A stretch of 64,000 nucleotides of DNA, taken from positions 15,834,367-15,898,366 of the forward strand of contig CM040446.1 of the NCBI GenBank assembly GCA_022749755.1. The letters run 5' to 3'. Every line of letters starts with the position of its first letter. Within the stretch, counting starts at the first letter, position 1. Shown piece by piece: positions 1 through 12,663 of this stretch. Origin of the DNA: Azadirachta indica. Its lineage: Eukaryota > Streptophyta > Magnoliopsida > Sapindales > Meliaceae. The notes beneath the pieces were generated by a model that worked only from the letters and a program-made list of their open reading frames with translations, searched no databases and had not been told where the DNA came from. The translations under genes were made by a program, and so were the position numbers.

Positions 1-3000
1 CAGAAGGTAATGAGCCCGGTTTTTCCTGCTGGGGAGTGTAATTTGAGAATTAGTGTATATCAAAGTTCGGTTAATGGGCAGGAACACTTGTCAATGTGTT
101 TGGAGAGTAAGGACATGGAGAAGACAGTGGTGTCCGATAGGAGTTGTTGGTGTTTGTTTAGAATGTCAGTGTTGAATCAGAAGCCGGGTTCTAATCACAT
201 GCACAGGGACTCCTATGGGAGGTTTGCAGCAGATAACAAGAGTGGTGACAATACAAGTTTGGGATGGAATGATTATATGAAGATGGCAGATTTTGTTGGG
301 CCTGACTCCGGGTTCTTGGTGGATGATACTGCTGTCTTTAGTACGTCCTTTCATGTGATCAAGGAGATGAGTAGCTTCTCAAAGAATGGAGGTTTAATTG
401 GATGGAGGAGTGGGGGTGGAGCGAGGAAGTCTGATGGGCATATGGGAAAGTTTACTTGGAGGATCGAGAATTTCACGAGGTTGAAGGATCTTTTGAAGAA
501 GAGGAAGATCACTGGGCTTTGCATCAAGAGCAGGAGGTTTCAGATTGGGAACCGGGATTGCCGTCTCATTGTTTATCCCAGAGGTTTGCAGGACTATATA
601 CATATTGATTGTTTGTTTTTGTTGATATCATTACATTTTGTCATCTAATTGTTGTCAATTAGCTGCTATGTTTGATGTATTCAAGTATATATGACATATT
701 TTTATTATGTGGATAAATGATGACTAGATGTTCCTCAATTATTTTTATTGATGAATGACAAGGGATGACCGTTTTTCCGTAATTTGTCTGAGCCAGGTTC
801 ATAGCTGCTTAGGATAGTGGTTGGATGAAAATTTTCTTGTGATTCATGGTGTTGGAGCAGTGTAACATTCATTTCGTTCATCATTTGTACTCTGATTTTT
901 CCGCTTTGAAATTATTTGAGTTTGGATGACACTTGCTTACGTTGTGCCTACTAGAGTGTAAGTGACGGCAATTGTTCATATGCTGAAAGAGCATGACCAT
1001 TTGGGTCTTACCAATACTGAAATTTCATGGATTTTAATTTAATTGAACTTGATGCTTAGGTTGTCCTAAGGAAGTGACTTTGCAACCATGAATTGTGGCT
1101 TTCATTAACACTTGGATCTTTGGACTTGATATTGTATGAACTTGCTCAATTTGAGACCGAGCTGATGTAAGTTTCCCGTATAATTGATGGTATCAGGGCA
1201 GTCTCAGCCACCATGCCACCTTTCAGTGTTTCTTGAAGTTATGGATTCACGGAATACTTCTAGTGATTGGAGCTGTTTTGTGAGCCATCGATTGTCAGTT
1301 GTGAATCAAAAAGCAGAGGATAAATCTGTCACAAAGGAATCTCAGAATCGCTATTCCAAAGCTGCAAAGGACTGGGGTTGGCGAGAGTTCGTGACTCTTA
1401 CCAGCCTATTCGATCAAGATTCTGGGTTTCTTGTCCAAGACACTGTTGTATTCTCAGCAGAGGTTCTCATTTTAAAAGAGACTTCAATAATGCAGGACTT
1501 TACCGATCAGGATATTGAGTCAAGCAATGCTGGTTCGCAAATAGACAAAGTTGGGAAAAGAAGTTCATTTACTTGGAAGGTGGAAAACTTCTTGTCATTC
1601 AAGGAAATAATGGAAACACGGAAAATTTTTAGCAAATTCTTTCAGGCTGGTGGATGTGAGCTTCGGATTGGTGGGTGCTTGCCTGATTTCTCTCCACTCA
1701 AAATGTTGTTGTATTTGTTTACCTTTATTTGACTGATAGTTAATTGCTTAATTATGCAGGTGTATATGAGTCCTTTGACACCATCTGTATATATTTGGAG
1801 AGTGATCAATCAGTTGGTAGTGATCCAGATAAAAACTTTTGGGTCAGATACAGAATGGCTGTGGTGAATCAGAAGAACCCAGCCAAAACTGTGTGGAAGG
1901 AGTCTTCTATATGTACAAAGACGTGGAATAATTCTGTTTTACAATTCATGAAGGTGTCTGATATGTTGGAAGCGGATGCAGGCTTTCTCATGCGTGACAC
2001 TGTTGTTTTTGTTTGCGAAATATTGGATTGCTGTCCTTGGTTTGAGTTTTCTGACCTGGAGGTTAGTATTTCCGGACCTGCTCAATCTAATCATTTATAT
2101 GGAAGTTATTCTGTACAAGTTTTATTTGTTCATTTGATGCTGTATTTGGACCTATAGGTGTTAATTGCTTTGTCATTGGATTCTTGAAAATATTTTCACT
2201 ACTTACTAGAAGCTGGTGTCATATTGGCGAAGATGGAGCTAATGATTGTCACAGCACCCCTAACCTTCTAGCCGTTCCTTGTGCAATATGGACATTGATG
2301 TGTGCTAAAAAGGCATTCAAAGGGGTCTACATTATGATATTGTTATCAATAAGTTCTATTGTATGTTGAAATTAATTCTTCGTGGAAGATTGTAATAAGA
2401 GAACATCTCTGCCATAGCATTTCTGGATCTACCCCATATCCTGCAAGGAGGTTTCAGTAACGTTTAACTTTTGTCACAGCCTTTGTTTTTTCATGTACTG
2501 GGTTAAGTTATTTCAGATGTCTACTTCCTGTTTGACGTTGTATATGCCAATGGTGTCGAAGTTTTAGTTGAATGCTGTTCTGCCTCATGGCCATGCCAGG
2601 GTATAAGGACCTACATTTGAGATCCAAATACCTTATTTGTCTCTGAGACCTGGCTGTTAGAAGTTCAGTTTAACAAAAGTGAAACTTTTATTGAGGGGCT
2701 TTACATGCTTTAGATGTTATAGCACAAATTTATATTGGTGTGAAACTGGAGATGTTTTTCTGTAGAATCTTTTTCATTCTGGTTTGTACTATTCAACAGA
2801 TCTATAAAGCAATTGAATGCAGCATTTGATTTTGCCTTCTCTTTTTTATGTCAAGAGTTACACATGACACCGTTTATCTGTGGTTTTCTTCTGTCAGGTT
2901 TTGGCTTCTGAGGATGATCAGGACGCTTTGACAACTGATCCTGATGAACTCATTGATTCCGAAGACAGTGAAGGAATAAGTGGAGATGAAGAAGATATTG

Positions 3001-6000
3001 TAAGGAGTCTTCTTTCGAGAGCTGGATTTCATCTCACATATGGAGATAATCCTTCACGGCCACAGGTCACTCTGAGGGAAAAGCTTCTGATGGATGCTGG
3101 TGCAATTGCTGGTTTTCTGACTGGACTTCGTGTGTACCTTGATGACCCAGCTAAAGCTAAGCGCTTGCTTCTACCAACAAAGCTCTCTGGTGGTAATGAT
3201 GGAAAGAAAGTCGCAAAGGCTGATGAATCTTCCCCCAGTGTGATGAATTTGTTAATGGGAGTTAAAGTTTTGCAGCAGGCAATCATTGATCTACTTTTGG
3301 ATATAATGGTTGAATGCTGCCAACCTTCAGAAGCAGGGTCTCCTGGTGATTCTTCTGATGCAAATTCTAAACCTCCTCTTGATGCCAGTGGAGTTGCCAG
3401 ACCATTGGAATCTGATAGGGAAAATGGAGCGATAGAGTCTGCTCATTCTCCTGTGTATGAGAGACTGGACACTGGTACGGACGATAGTAGCACTACATCT
3501 GCAGTACAAAGTTCTGATGTGAATGGGATTGATATACCTGAAAAAGCAGTTCCTGGACAGCCTATTTCTCCGCCAGAAACATCTGCGGGGGGCTCTTTGG
3601 AAAGTTCTTTTCGCTCTAAGGTATGAGTTTGGATATGAACTGATGATCTTCCTGGCTTTCTTCTTTTGTTTTAACTTCTTGACCAAATTGGTTATCAGAC
3701 TAAGTGGCCGGAGCAATCTGAGGAGCTTTTAGGATTGATTGTAAACTCACTGAGAGCCCTAGATGGAGCTGTTCCTCAAGGCTGTCCAGAGCCAAGACGA
3801 CGTCCACAGTCTGCACAGAAGATTTCTCTTGTATTGGATAAGGCTCCTAAGCATCTGCAGCCGGACCTAGTTGCTTTGGTACCCAAGTTGGTGGAACATT
3901 CAGAGCACCCACTGGCTGCGGATGTGCTTATTGAACGGCTTCAAGTGCCAGATGCTGAGCCTGCATTAAGGATACCTGTAAGATGGCTTAAAAGGGATTT
4001 TCAATCCTCTTACTTTAATGGGACTTGGGTCTTGTTTTTAGTTTTGCTATTACAAAGTAGAAGAGATCCAGAACGTTAATCTTGGTCTTAGATGTATTAT
4101 ATTTAATGGGCTTTTTGTTAGAAGGAAAAAGAAAAAAGGGAATTTTGTTCCCACATCATCCGTTGCTTAATTATGATGCTTTTTTCTTATAGGTTTTTGG
4201 TGCTCTTAGTCAACTGGACTGTGGCTGTGAAGTATGGGAACGTGTTTTATTAAAATCTTTGGAGCTTTTGACAGACTCAAATGATGAACCATTGGCAGCA
4301 ACCATAGACTTTATATTTAAAGCGGGATCCCAGTGTCAACATCTTCCTGAAGCAGTATGCATTTCTTATATCCTCATCAAACTCTCCTCCTGGACTTAGT
4401 TTTCCCTTAGGTATGTTTAATATTGTTTCTTACCATCTGCAGGTCAGATCAGTTCGTGTTAGGCTTAAAAATTTGGGTGCAGAGGTGTCTCCTTGTGTCC
4501 TTGATTTTTTAAGTAAAACTGTAAATAGTTGGGGAGATGTTGCTGAAACTATACTTAGAGATATTGATTGTGATGATGATTTTGGTGACAATTGCTCGAC
4601 AATGCCTGGTGGGCTCTTCACGTTTGGTGAGAATGAGCCTACTTCTGATAGGTTACATGTGGTGGATGACCTGGCTTTCCATGCTAGTTGTCATTTTGCT
4701 GATATTTACATCCTGATTGAGATGTTATCAATACCTTGCCTTGCTGTTGAAGCTGCTCAGACATTTGAGAGAGCTGTTGCTCGAGGAATGATTGTGGCTC
4801 AATCTGCGGCCATGGTTTTGGAAAGGCGGCTTGCTCAAAGGCTGAATTTTAATGCCAGATTTGTTGCAGAGAATTTCCAGCATGCAGATGTGGTGGATGG
4901 GGAAGCCACTGAGCAGCTAAGAGTCCAACGTGATGACTTTACCTGTGTTCTTGGTCTTGCCGAGACGTTGGCCCTGTCAAGAGACCTTTGTGTGAGGGGG
5001 TTTGTGAAGATACTGTACACCATACTATTAAAATGGTATCCTGACGAGTCCTATCGAGGTAGGATGCTGAAGAGACTGGTTGACCGTGCTACCAGCACTA
5101 CAGAAACTAGTCGTGAAGTAGATTTAGACTTGGAAATTTTGGTTACTTTAGCATGCGAGGAGCAAGAAATTGTTAGACCTGTTCTAAGCATGATGCGGGA
5201 AGTTGCTGAACTTGCAAATGTGGATCGGGCAGCACTTTGGCACCAGTTATGCACTAGCGAAGATGAAATTATTCGTATACGTGATGAGAGGAAGGCTGAA
5301 ATATCAAATATGGTCAAAGAAAAAGCTCTTCTCTCACAAAAATTGAGTGAATCTGAGGCCACAAACAATCGCTTCAAGGTACGTTATGTGACTGACTGAT
5401 GATACCATCTGGGGCATAACTGTTACATCTTAATTGTTTGAATTGACTTCATTTATGATTTGACAGTCTGAAATGAGAGCTGAGATGGATCGCTTTGCTC
5501 GGGAAAAAAAAGAGCTTTCTGAACAAATACAGGAAGTTGAAAGTCAGCTTGAGTGGCTCCGCTCTGAGCGGGATGATGAAATTACAAAACTCTCTGCTGA
5601 GAAGAAAGTTCTTCAGGATCGTCTTCATGATGCAGAGACGCAACTCTCCCAGTTGAAGTCTCGGAAACGCGATGAACTGAAGGTAGTAATACTTTCTAAT
5701 CTTTTAAATTCTTTTTTCAATTTCTATTTACCTTGCTCCTTTCATTTTATTAAGTTGTCTTTATACTTGTTAAAAGGTAGCTGATGCTGCCCAGATAACC
5801 TTTAAACAATTACTTGTCCATTTTCTTTTTATTCAACATTGATGGTTTTATTGTCTCATTTGTATATTACTCTGATGAGTATTCATCTGCTGATATATTG
5901 GCCACCTTATATTTATTATATCCTTCATATGTACAGCTTTTTTGATGCTTTTTTCTGACAATAATTTATGATGCAACAGAGAGTAGTGAAGGAGAAAAAT

Positions 6001-7112
6001 GCTCTTGCTGAAAGATTAAAAAGTGCTGAAGCTGCCAGGAAACGATTTGATGAAGAACTGAAACGTTATGCAACGGAGAATGTGACGAGGGAAGAAATAT
6101 GTCAGTCACTTCAGGATGAAGTACGAAGACTGACGCAAACAGTTGGACAAACTGAAGGAGAAAAGAGGGAGAAGGAAGAGCAGGTTGCTCGATGTGAAGC
6201 ATATATTGATGGCATGGAATCAAAATTGCAGGCCTGCCAGGTTTCCACTGCAACAATACTTATGCCTTTTTTCATATATATATATATATATACATCAGCA
6301 TCATCCTCATCACCTCTTCTTCATCCCAACCTTTCTTTGTGTTTCTCTTTTTCTTGGTTCATCGACTATAGACTTGAAGTGCATTATGTCATTGGCCATT
6401 GAAAGAGTCATGCCCTAGCAGTCACAATGTGCTTTTACATGTCTCTTACTCATTTTAAGCATTTTTGTCTTTGATTGGTTCAATGCTTTGCTTACTGGAT
6501 ATGACCTATGGGTAATCTTGAATCAGCTCATTTAGTTAATAGCTTTAACATGTAATGTCTGAATCACTGAACTTATCATCTGTCAGCATTTTTTTTTGGG
6601 TCTGTCTGCCTAGGTCCTATAGATTCAAACCGTTTGAGTTTGAATATAACTGGGCTTCAGTTAGCATAATAATCATCTGTTATAAGCCTATCTTAAATGG
6701 ATTCTCGGAAGTTATTCATCTTGTGTGCCTTACCTTTCTTGTTCTATTTCATTTTTGTCTTTTGCAGCAATATATTCACACCCTTGAGGCTCAACTTCAA
6801 GAAGAAATGTCAAGACATGCCCCACTGTATGGTGCTGGTTTGGAAGCTCTTTCAATGAAAGAGTTGGAGACACTAGCACGTATTCACGAGGAAGGGCTTA
6901 GGCAAATCCACAATCTACAACAATGTAAAGGCAGTCCTGCTGCCAGTCCTCTTGTGAGCCCTCACTCTCTTCCACATAATCATGGGCTATATCCGACTGC
7001 ACCACCTCCATTGGCTGTTGGGTTGCCTCCATCTATTATGCCAAATGGTGTTGGGATTCACAGTAACGGACACGTGAATGGTGCTGTTGGACCGTGGTTC
7101 AACCATACTTAA
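1..7112 (+). CDS. TRAF-like (multi-MATH domain) coiled-coil protein, 5' partial
   Basis: Exons: <1-583, 1197-1670, 1760-2061, 2898-3620, 3699-3977, 4193-4354, 4443-5378, 5467-5682, 5980-6240, 6768-7112. These give 1,426 residues in one frame to the stop; the start lies upstream of the window. The N-terminal part has repeated MATH/TRAF-C units. Recurrent signatures are KFTWRIENF / SFTWKVENF at unit starts, and NQK plus DSGFLVDDT / DSGFLVQDT / DAGFLMRDT near unit ends. An acidic linker and a helical middle region follow, then a Lys/Glu-rich coiled coil (exons 7-9) and a Pro/His/Gly-rich tail ending GPWFNHT. It resembles the large Arabidopsis TRAF-like family protein I recall as At2g25320 (about 1,670 aa), so roughly 250 N-terminal residues are missing. 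MATH domains bind partner proteins, often E3 ligase adaptors or deubiquitinases; the specific role is not known to me. Family assignment is firm, function is inferred. Confidence 0.9.
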
Positions 7113-8912
7113 TTAGGGGATCAGTTGTTCCTATTTAGTAACGAATTTGTTCACCTATATTGAGCTGGGTGACATCTCTGTACCAAGGGATGTGCATTTT
7201 GATTTACGTATTGGCATTTTTGCCTGGTAGGACTGTTGGTGCACGGTTCTGGGAAAAGGAATGGGTGGTTAGCATTTCATTATTTGTATTGCGGGAATGT
7301 GTCCAATAGAACTGACAGTTGCAAAATGCCATAATTGCTTCCTTTTTTTTTTTTTTTTTCCTTTTTCTCTCATAAAGTTAATTATAGGTCATTGAAAAGT
7401 GTTGTTGTGCTTATCTTTTTTTTTTTTTTTTCGGTTCTCTGTCCGTTCATTTCTTCTTAAATCATTTTTTTCCTTTATTTTGGTGCCCGTTGTATTGTTG
7501 TTGGTGGAGCAATATTGTTTTTATGGCCGTAGGTAAATGTGTGCCTGTTTTAGTTGGGAATTAGCTTATCAGTCTTAAAGCAGGATTAACGAGATATTCA
7601 CACTCAGGTTCATAACAAACTTAACGTTTGAAGTGGCCGTAATCATCGGATCAATTGTGATCAATTGAGTTGATGGGATTTGTGAAATACTTAACACGTT
7701 TATTAGGATAGCTTGAAGTTGTAGAAGAAGAATCAACAGACGCGGGAATCGATGACATGAATGTACAATTCAACTGCATATAGCACGTAATCTAGCAATT
7801 CATTTGGTATGGTGAGTTGACATTTCTGCTGTTTCCTCCTGGATCACGAAATTATGTAGAATTTGAGTGGGCGTGTGGTTCATTGCATTGTTTTCCTGCG
7901 AGTTATTTCATTTCAATTGGTTATATAATACTAGTACTCGGATCTTCATATAATAGATAGCAATTTCATTACGTCAACAAAATGTAGAGCCCTAAGCAAT
8001 CTAATTTTCTTGTTTTCACGCATAGGACAACATTTAATTTTCTTACTAAGTTAATTAGATCAACTACCTTAATGTAGCTTATTTTTGGATCAGTAATACT
8101 AGGCTTACTAGTAGTAATGTGGTTTCTTTTCAAAAAAGAAGAAAAAAAAAAAAAGAAAAAAATAGTAATGTGGTTTTTATCAATTGGTTAGTGAAATTGA
8201 GTACTTAATCATTTTGTAAATCGTAAAATTTATTACTCCCTTTCAAAACTCTTAAAAATAAAATTATTACCCATAAAATTTATCACTTCCATTCAAAATC
8301 TTTAAAAATAGAATTATTACCCATATAAGACTATTCTACAGCAACTATTATTATTACTCATGTTCTATAGCAACTAATTTTGTTATTGCGAAAACGAATC
8401 ACTGCTGAAAAGGACTAAAATCAAACATTTTTCCGACATGCATCACTAGGAAGTTGCTTTAAATAGAAAATAAGAGAAAAAAAAAAAAAAAGGTTTAACT
8501 TACTTTGCATGAACATTTTGACGTTATAATTCATATGCACGAGTTTTCATCCACCATGTAAGGAAAACAAAAACTAGAGGGAAAGCATATGGATATGATT
8601 AATGCATTTAGAGTCGTATGACTAAGAACAGAAGAAAAAATATAATCCAACAAACGTGGCCGATAAACATCGTTTGACTAATTTTATACCCGAACTTTCT
8701 AAGACAATTTTCCTATGATTTTTCTTACTATTAATTTCCTTCACACGTAATTCTCTAACATAGCTGTTTAATTATAAGCTGATCACATTTTGTATCCGCA
8801 ATTCGCAAACCTCAAAATAGTAATAAAACCCGATCTTCTCATTCTCTTTTGATCCACTGATTATATTGCAACAAAAAATAAAAATAAAAATAAAAATTGC
8901 TATTTGTTTTTT
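7113..8912. other. intergenic: TRAF-like 3' UTR and ACR upstream region
   Basis: No gene is visible. The first few hundred bases are probably the 3' UTR of the TRAF-like gene. T-homopolymers sit near 7345-7360 and 7417-7431, and A-rich runs near 8133-8162 and 8477-8492. A short imperfect direct repeat is visible near 8235-8322, where two similar segments each contain a variant of ATTATTACCCATA. Short ORFs here have no family features. Confidence 0.6.
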
Positions 8913-8966
8913 ATCATCATCATCATCATCATCATCATCATCGAGAGAGAGAGAGAGAGAGAGAGA
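8913..8966. repeat. compound microsatellite (ATC)10-(GA)12
   Basis: Ten ATC units run directly into twelve GA units, about 240 bp upstream of the ACR start codon and probably within its promoter or 5' leader. A short ORF across it would encode a poly-His/Arg-Glu peptide, which I regard as a by-product of the repeat. GA tracts are common in plant 5' leaders and can recruit GAGA-binding (BBR/BPC) factors, but no such role is shown here. Confidence 0.95.
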
Positions 8967-9206
8967 TAGAGACTGAATTAATTAATATTCTTTGTTCCTT
9001 TATCTTCAGGTCAAAATTGAGCATTTCTGAATTGGTTATGCGCTGGGCTTCTCCTTTTACACACCTGTCTAACCATCACTTAAATTTTATCTCTGTATAT
9101 CTGACTTGAGAAAACTGTAATTCATTCCCTTTTCGTTGTTTTTTTTTTTCTTTTTGTGTTCGGTACTTTAAAATGATCAACATTGAATAAACGATGCTTT
9201 TGCAGC

Positions 9207-11283
9207 ATGAAGAAAGTTTGTTGGCCTTACTTTGATCCCGATTTTCAAAATCTCCCCGAGAGGATATATGGCCCCATGTAAGCACAACTTGCCTGTCAAC
9301 GGCGGCATATAAATACCATTTGTTTTGATTGAAAATTTCTGATGAGGCGTTTACGTTACGTTGTTTCATGCAGGTGTAGAGTTTGCATTGATAATGAAAG
9401 CATGGAAGACTGTACTTTAGTGAAGGTAGATAGTATGAACAAGCAAGGCCTCGTCCTGGAATTGGTGCAAGTTTTGACTGACATGAATCTCACCATTTCT
9501 AAAGGCTTCATTGCCTCCGATGCCTGCTGGTTTATGGATGGTAACTCAATATTTCATTATATTCTATTTTATGATCAAAACCTAGCTAATTCATATATAA
9601 TTTGATTAATTAAAATAAAAACTTGTTGTTTTTGCAGTTTTCCATGTGAAGGATGAGCACGGGCACAAACTTACGGATCAGAAAGTCATCAACTATATCC
9701 AGCAGGTACTCATCATATTAATTTCACCAAAAACCGAGTTAGGCTCGACAAAATTTTACATACAATTACGTCCAAATTTATATTTATGATTTATGTAATA
9801 TGCATGCACTGCATGCAACCATGCAGGCTATAGGTACAACCGCAGAGATTCCAAGCTCCGCCGTCGCAAAAACCTACACCAACAAAGCTGTATTCGGCTC
9901 CGAACATCCTAGCGAACACACCGCCATCGAAATGACCGGAATCGACCGCCCCGGTCTTTTTTCCGAAATCTCCGCCGCTCTAGCCGACCTTCAGTGCAAC
10001 ATCGTAGAAGCACACGCATGGAGCCACAACGATCGCCTGGCTTGCGTCGCCTATGTTTCCGATCAATCTACCGACACGCCAATCAAGGATCCACTCCGTC
10101 TCGCCTCCATCGAGGACCACATGACCACCGTGCTACACAACGCTGCGGATCTGAGCCCCAGCGGGACTCACATCAATCCGTTAGAAGTGAAGAAAATTAG
10201 CGGCGGATTTCCTGTGGGAGATGTGATCAAAACTAACGTGGAGAGAAGACTGCACCAGCTTATGCTTTCTGCTAGGGATTTTGACGGACCTTATGCGCCG
10301 GCTAATACGAGGGCGACGGAATTAGGGTTGGGATCGAACGGTGAGGAAGACGGGAGGAGAGCGGGGGTGTGGATTGAGAGTTGCGATCAAAAGGGGTATT
10401 CGATTGTAAGTGTGGAGTGTAAGGATAGGCCAAGACTTATGTTCGATACGGTGTGCACGCTTACGGATATGCAGTACGTTATATTTCATGCTTCTGTTAG
10501 TTGTCACGGAGATTATGCATTTCAGGTACCGTACGTACGCGCAAGTCGATATGTGAATAATCACAATATATATATATATATATTTTAAAATTATTTTTGT
10601 TCATTTACATAATTTGATAATTCAACGTGCGTATAATGTGTAATATAATTAGAATTTTATTTCACAAGGAGTACTTTATTCGACATATAGACGGCTGTGC
10701 CTTGAATACCGAAGGTGAAAAAGAACGGGTAATCAAATGTTTAGAAGCTGCCATTGAACGCCGGGTTTGTAAGGTACGTACCGTAACGTAAGTAATTAAA
10801 ATTAAGCATACTAACCAAAATATATTTAATTAATAAATTCTGATCCATCATCTTCAACATGAACTTGATGATTCATGATTGATTTTCTTTTACAAAAAAA
10901 AAATATTTCAGGGAGTGAGACTGGAGTTATGTGCAGCCAACAGAGTAGGATTGCTTTCGGATATAACCAGAGTTCTGAGAGAAAACGGTCTAGCGGTTGT
11001 GCGAGCAGATGTAGCAACGCAGGGAGAGAAATCGGTGAACGCGTTTTATTTGAGAGACATATCGGGGAATGAAGCACTGGACATGGATTTTGTGGAGAGA
11101 TCAATGAAGAAAGAGATTATGGGTCCAGTGGATCTTGCAGTGAAGAACGATACCAAAAATATTACACCACCAGAACCAGAATCGGCACCTAGCTCGCCGG
11201 TGAGGTCGCCTCGTTTCTCTTTTGGAGACTTGCTTAGGTCTAAAATTGGACGTTTCTCTCATTATTTTGTTCCCATCAAGTGA
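9207..11283 (+). CDS. ACT domain repeat (ACR) protein
   Basis: Exons: 9207-9277, 9374-9540, 9638-9705, 9827-10525, 10669-10773, 10912-11283; 493 residues with all phases consistent. The start MKKVCWPYFDPDF is the usual beginning of ACR3/ACR6-type proteins. Four ACT-like modules are visible: near residues 37-115 (DSMNKQGLVLELVQVLTD), 135-215 (TGIDRPGLFSEISAAL), 294-370 (CKDRPRLMFDTVCTLTD) and 372-450 (AANRVGLLSDITRVLREN). The Ser/Pro-rich tail ends RFSHYFVPIK. ACT domains bind amino acids or other small ligands. Plant ACR proteins look like the regulatory half of bacterial GlnD without the nucleotidyltransferase domain and are thought to be amino-acid sensors. A TTGCAG ending at 9205, one base before the ATG, suggests a 5' UTR intron. 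Which ACR paralogue this is cannot be settled without a tree. Confidence 0.93.
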
Positions 11284-12663
11284 TGCATGTAAATATATAT
11301 ATATATATATATATATACAATTAATGTCGTACAGAAATAAATAATTACTTGTACTGGTCGTGCATGCATGCTTGGTTACTGTATATTAGGGGTTGTAATT
11401 TCAATTAGCTAATTGTATTTGTTTGAATTAATGACTGCTTTGACTGTAAATAAAATTATTCTTTTCATTTGAAGTTCAAACATTGGTTAATGCATATGAT
11501 TATGAATTATGAATCCCATATATATGTGTATAGAATACTCATCTCTAAATTATATTAAGAATAATGTTAAATATTTATCTCAAATTACTAAGGACTCTCA
11601 ATTGCATTAATATTTAATTGAATCCTGAGCTTCCTCCTATGTCGGATTGTGGTAGCCCCACAATGGAACTGGAAGCCCAATTTTATAGTTTGTATTAATA
11701 ATATCGTTTTGAAGATGACCGGCCCCGATGTATGTAGCAGGGATGAAATTCTCCCAATCCCATACGCCATGATATAAAATTTAAAGCCCAAAAAAAAAAA
11801 AAAAAAAAAAACCAATTTATTTGTTTATTTAAAGAAACGAAGAATTGAATCAATTGATTAAAAAACTAAGGATTGAAGCTTTGTTCACTTCAGCTGTCAT
11901 AATAATTACTCTCTCCATTAGCTCACAGTAACAGACCTGCCATATTTTCAAGAGCAGTTGTGGTTGCATGTAAATTTACTTTGTACAGGAACCGCACGTG
12001 AGGAAGAATAACCAATTAATCATTTTTTTTCCTTCGATTTGTGTGATCGATCTATGCTCGCAATATCATGTAAATTTTGGAGCAGGCTATATAGTCGGTA
12101 AAAATTGATGAAGGATATGAGTCATGTCATGACTTGCTTCATTATTAGCCAGAAGATTTCAAATCTTAAATCGGGCATGAGTATGCTAGATAAACATCAT
12201 ATAGACTGTTGGGATTTGTTGGGATTGGGGAGAGAGAGAACTTGTTTAAAAAGACCTAGAAAGAGATTCTTCTTCCTAGTTTGAGAAATAAAATTACAGG
12301 TCATATGTGACAATAAAAAATACATTTTATAGTTTTTAATAGAGTAAATTAAGAAGAGGAGTTAGTAGGATTTTTGTATGGGGGTGGCAATAAAACCATA
12401 CTTATTTTTGTTTTATAATGTTTTAATGTAAAAACTTTGAAAACCAATAATTATATTTGACATATGAATAAACCAGCTATTTTTAAAGTTGCTTATGCTC
12501 TCTTTGTGAAATTTACTAACAGAAGAGAATCTGATTGTATATTTCTTTAAACGTGAAAAAGTGTATTCCTATTTTCTTCTATCATGTCAATTAAATTCTG
12601 AATACAGAAGTTAAAAAAAAATGTCAATATCTGTTTCATCATTTATTCTGACAATCTAATTAT
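11284..12663. other. intergenic between ACR and GT47 gene 1 (convergent 3' ends)
   Basis: The two flanking genes converge here. The region holds a (TA)n run at about 11292-11317 just after the ACR stop, an A-run near 11791-11811, and otherwise unremarkable AT-rich DNA. No ORF shows family features. Confidence 0.6.

Noticed and set aside
8897..9109. Short ORF with poly-His and Arg-Glu repeats
   Set aside because: It is a direct translation of the ATC/GA microsatellite and has no other protein-like feature.
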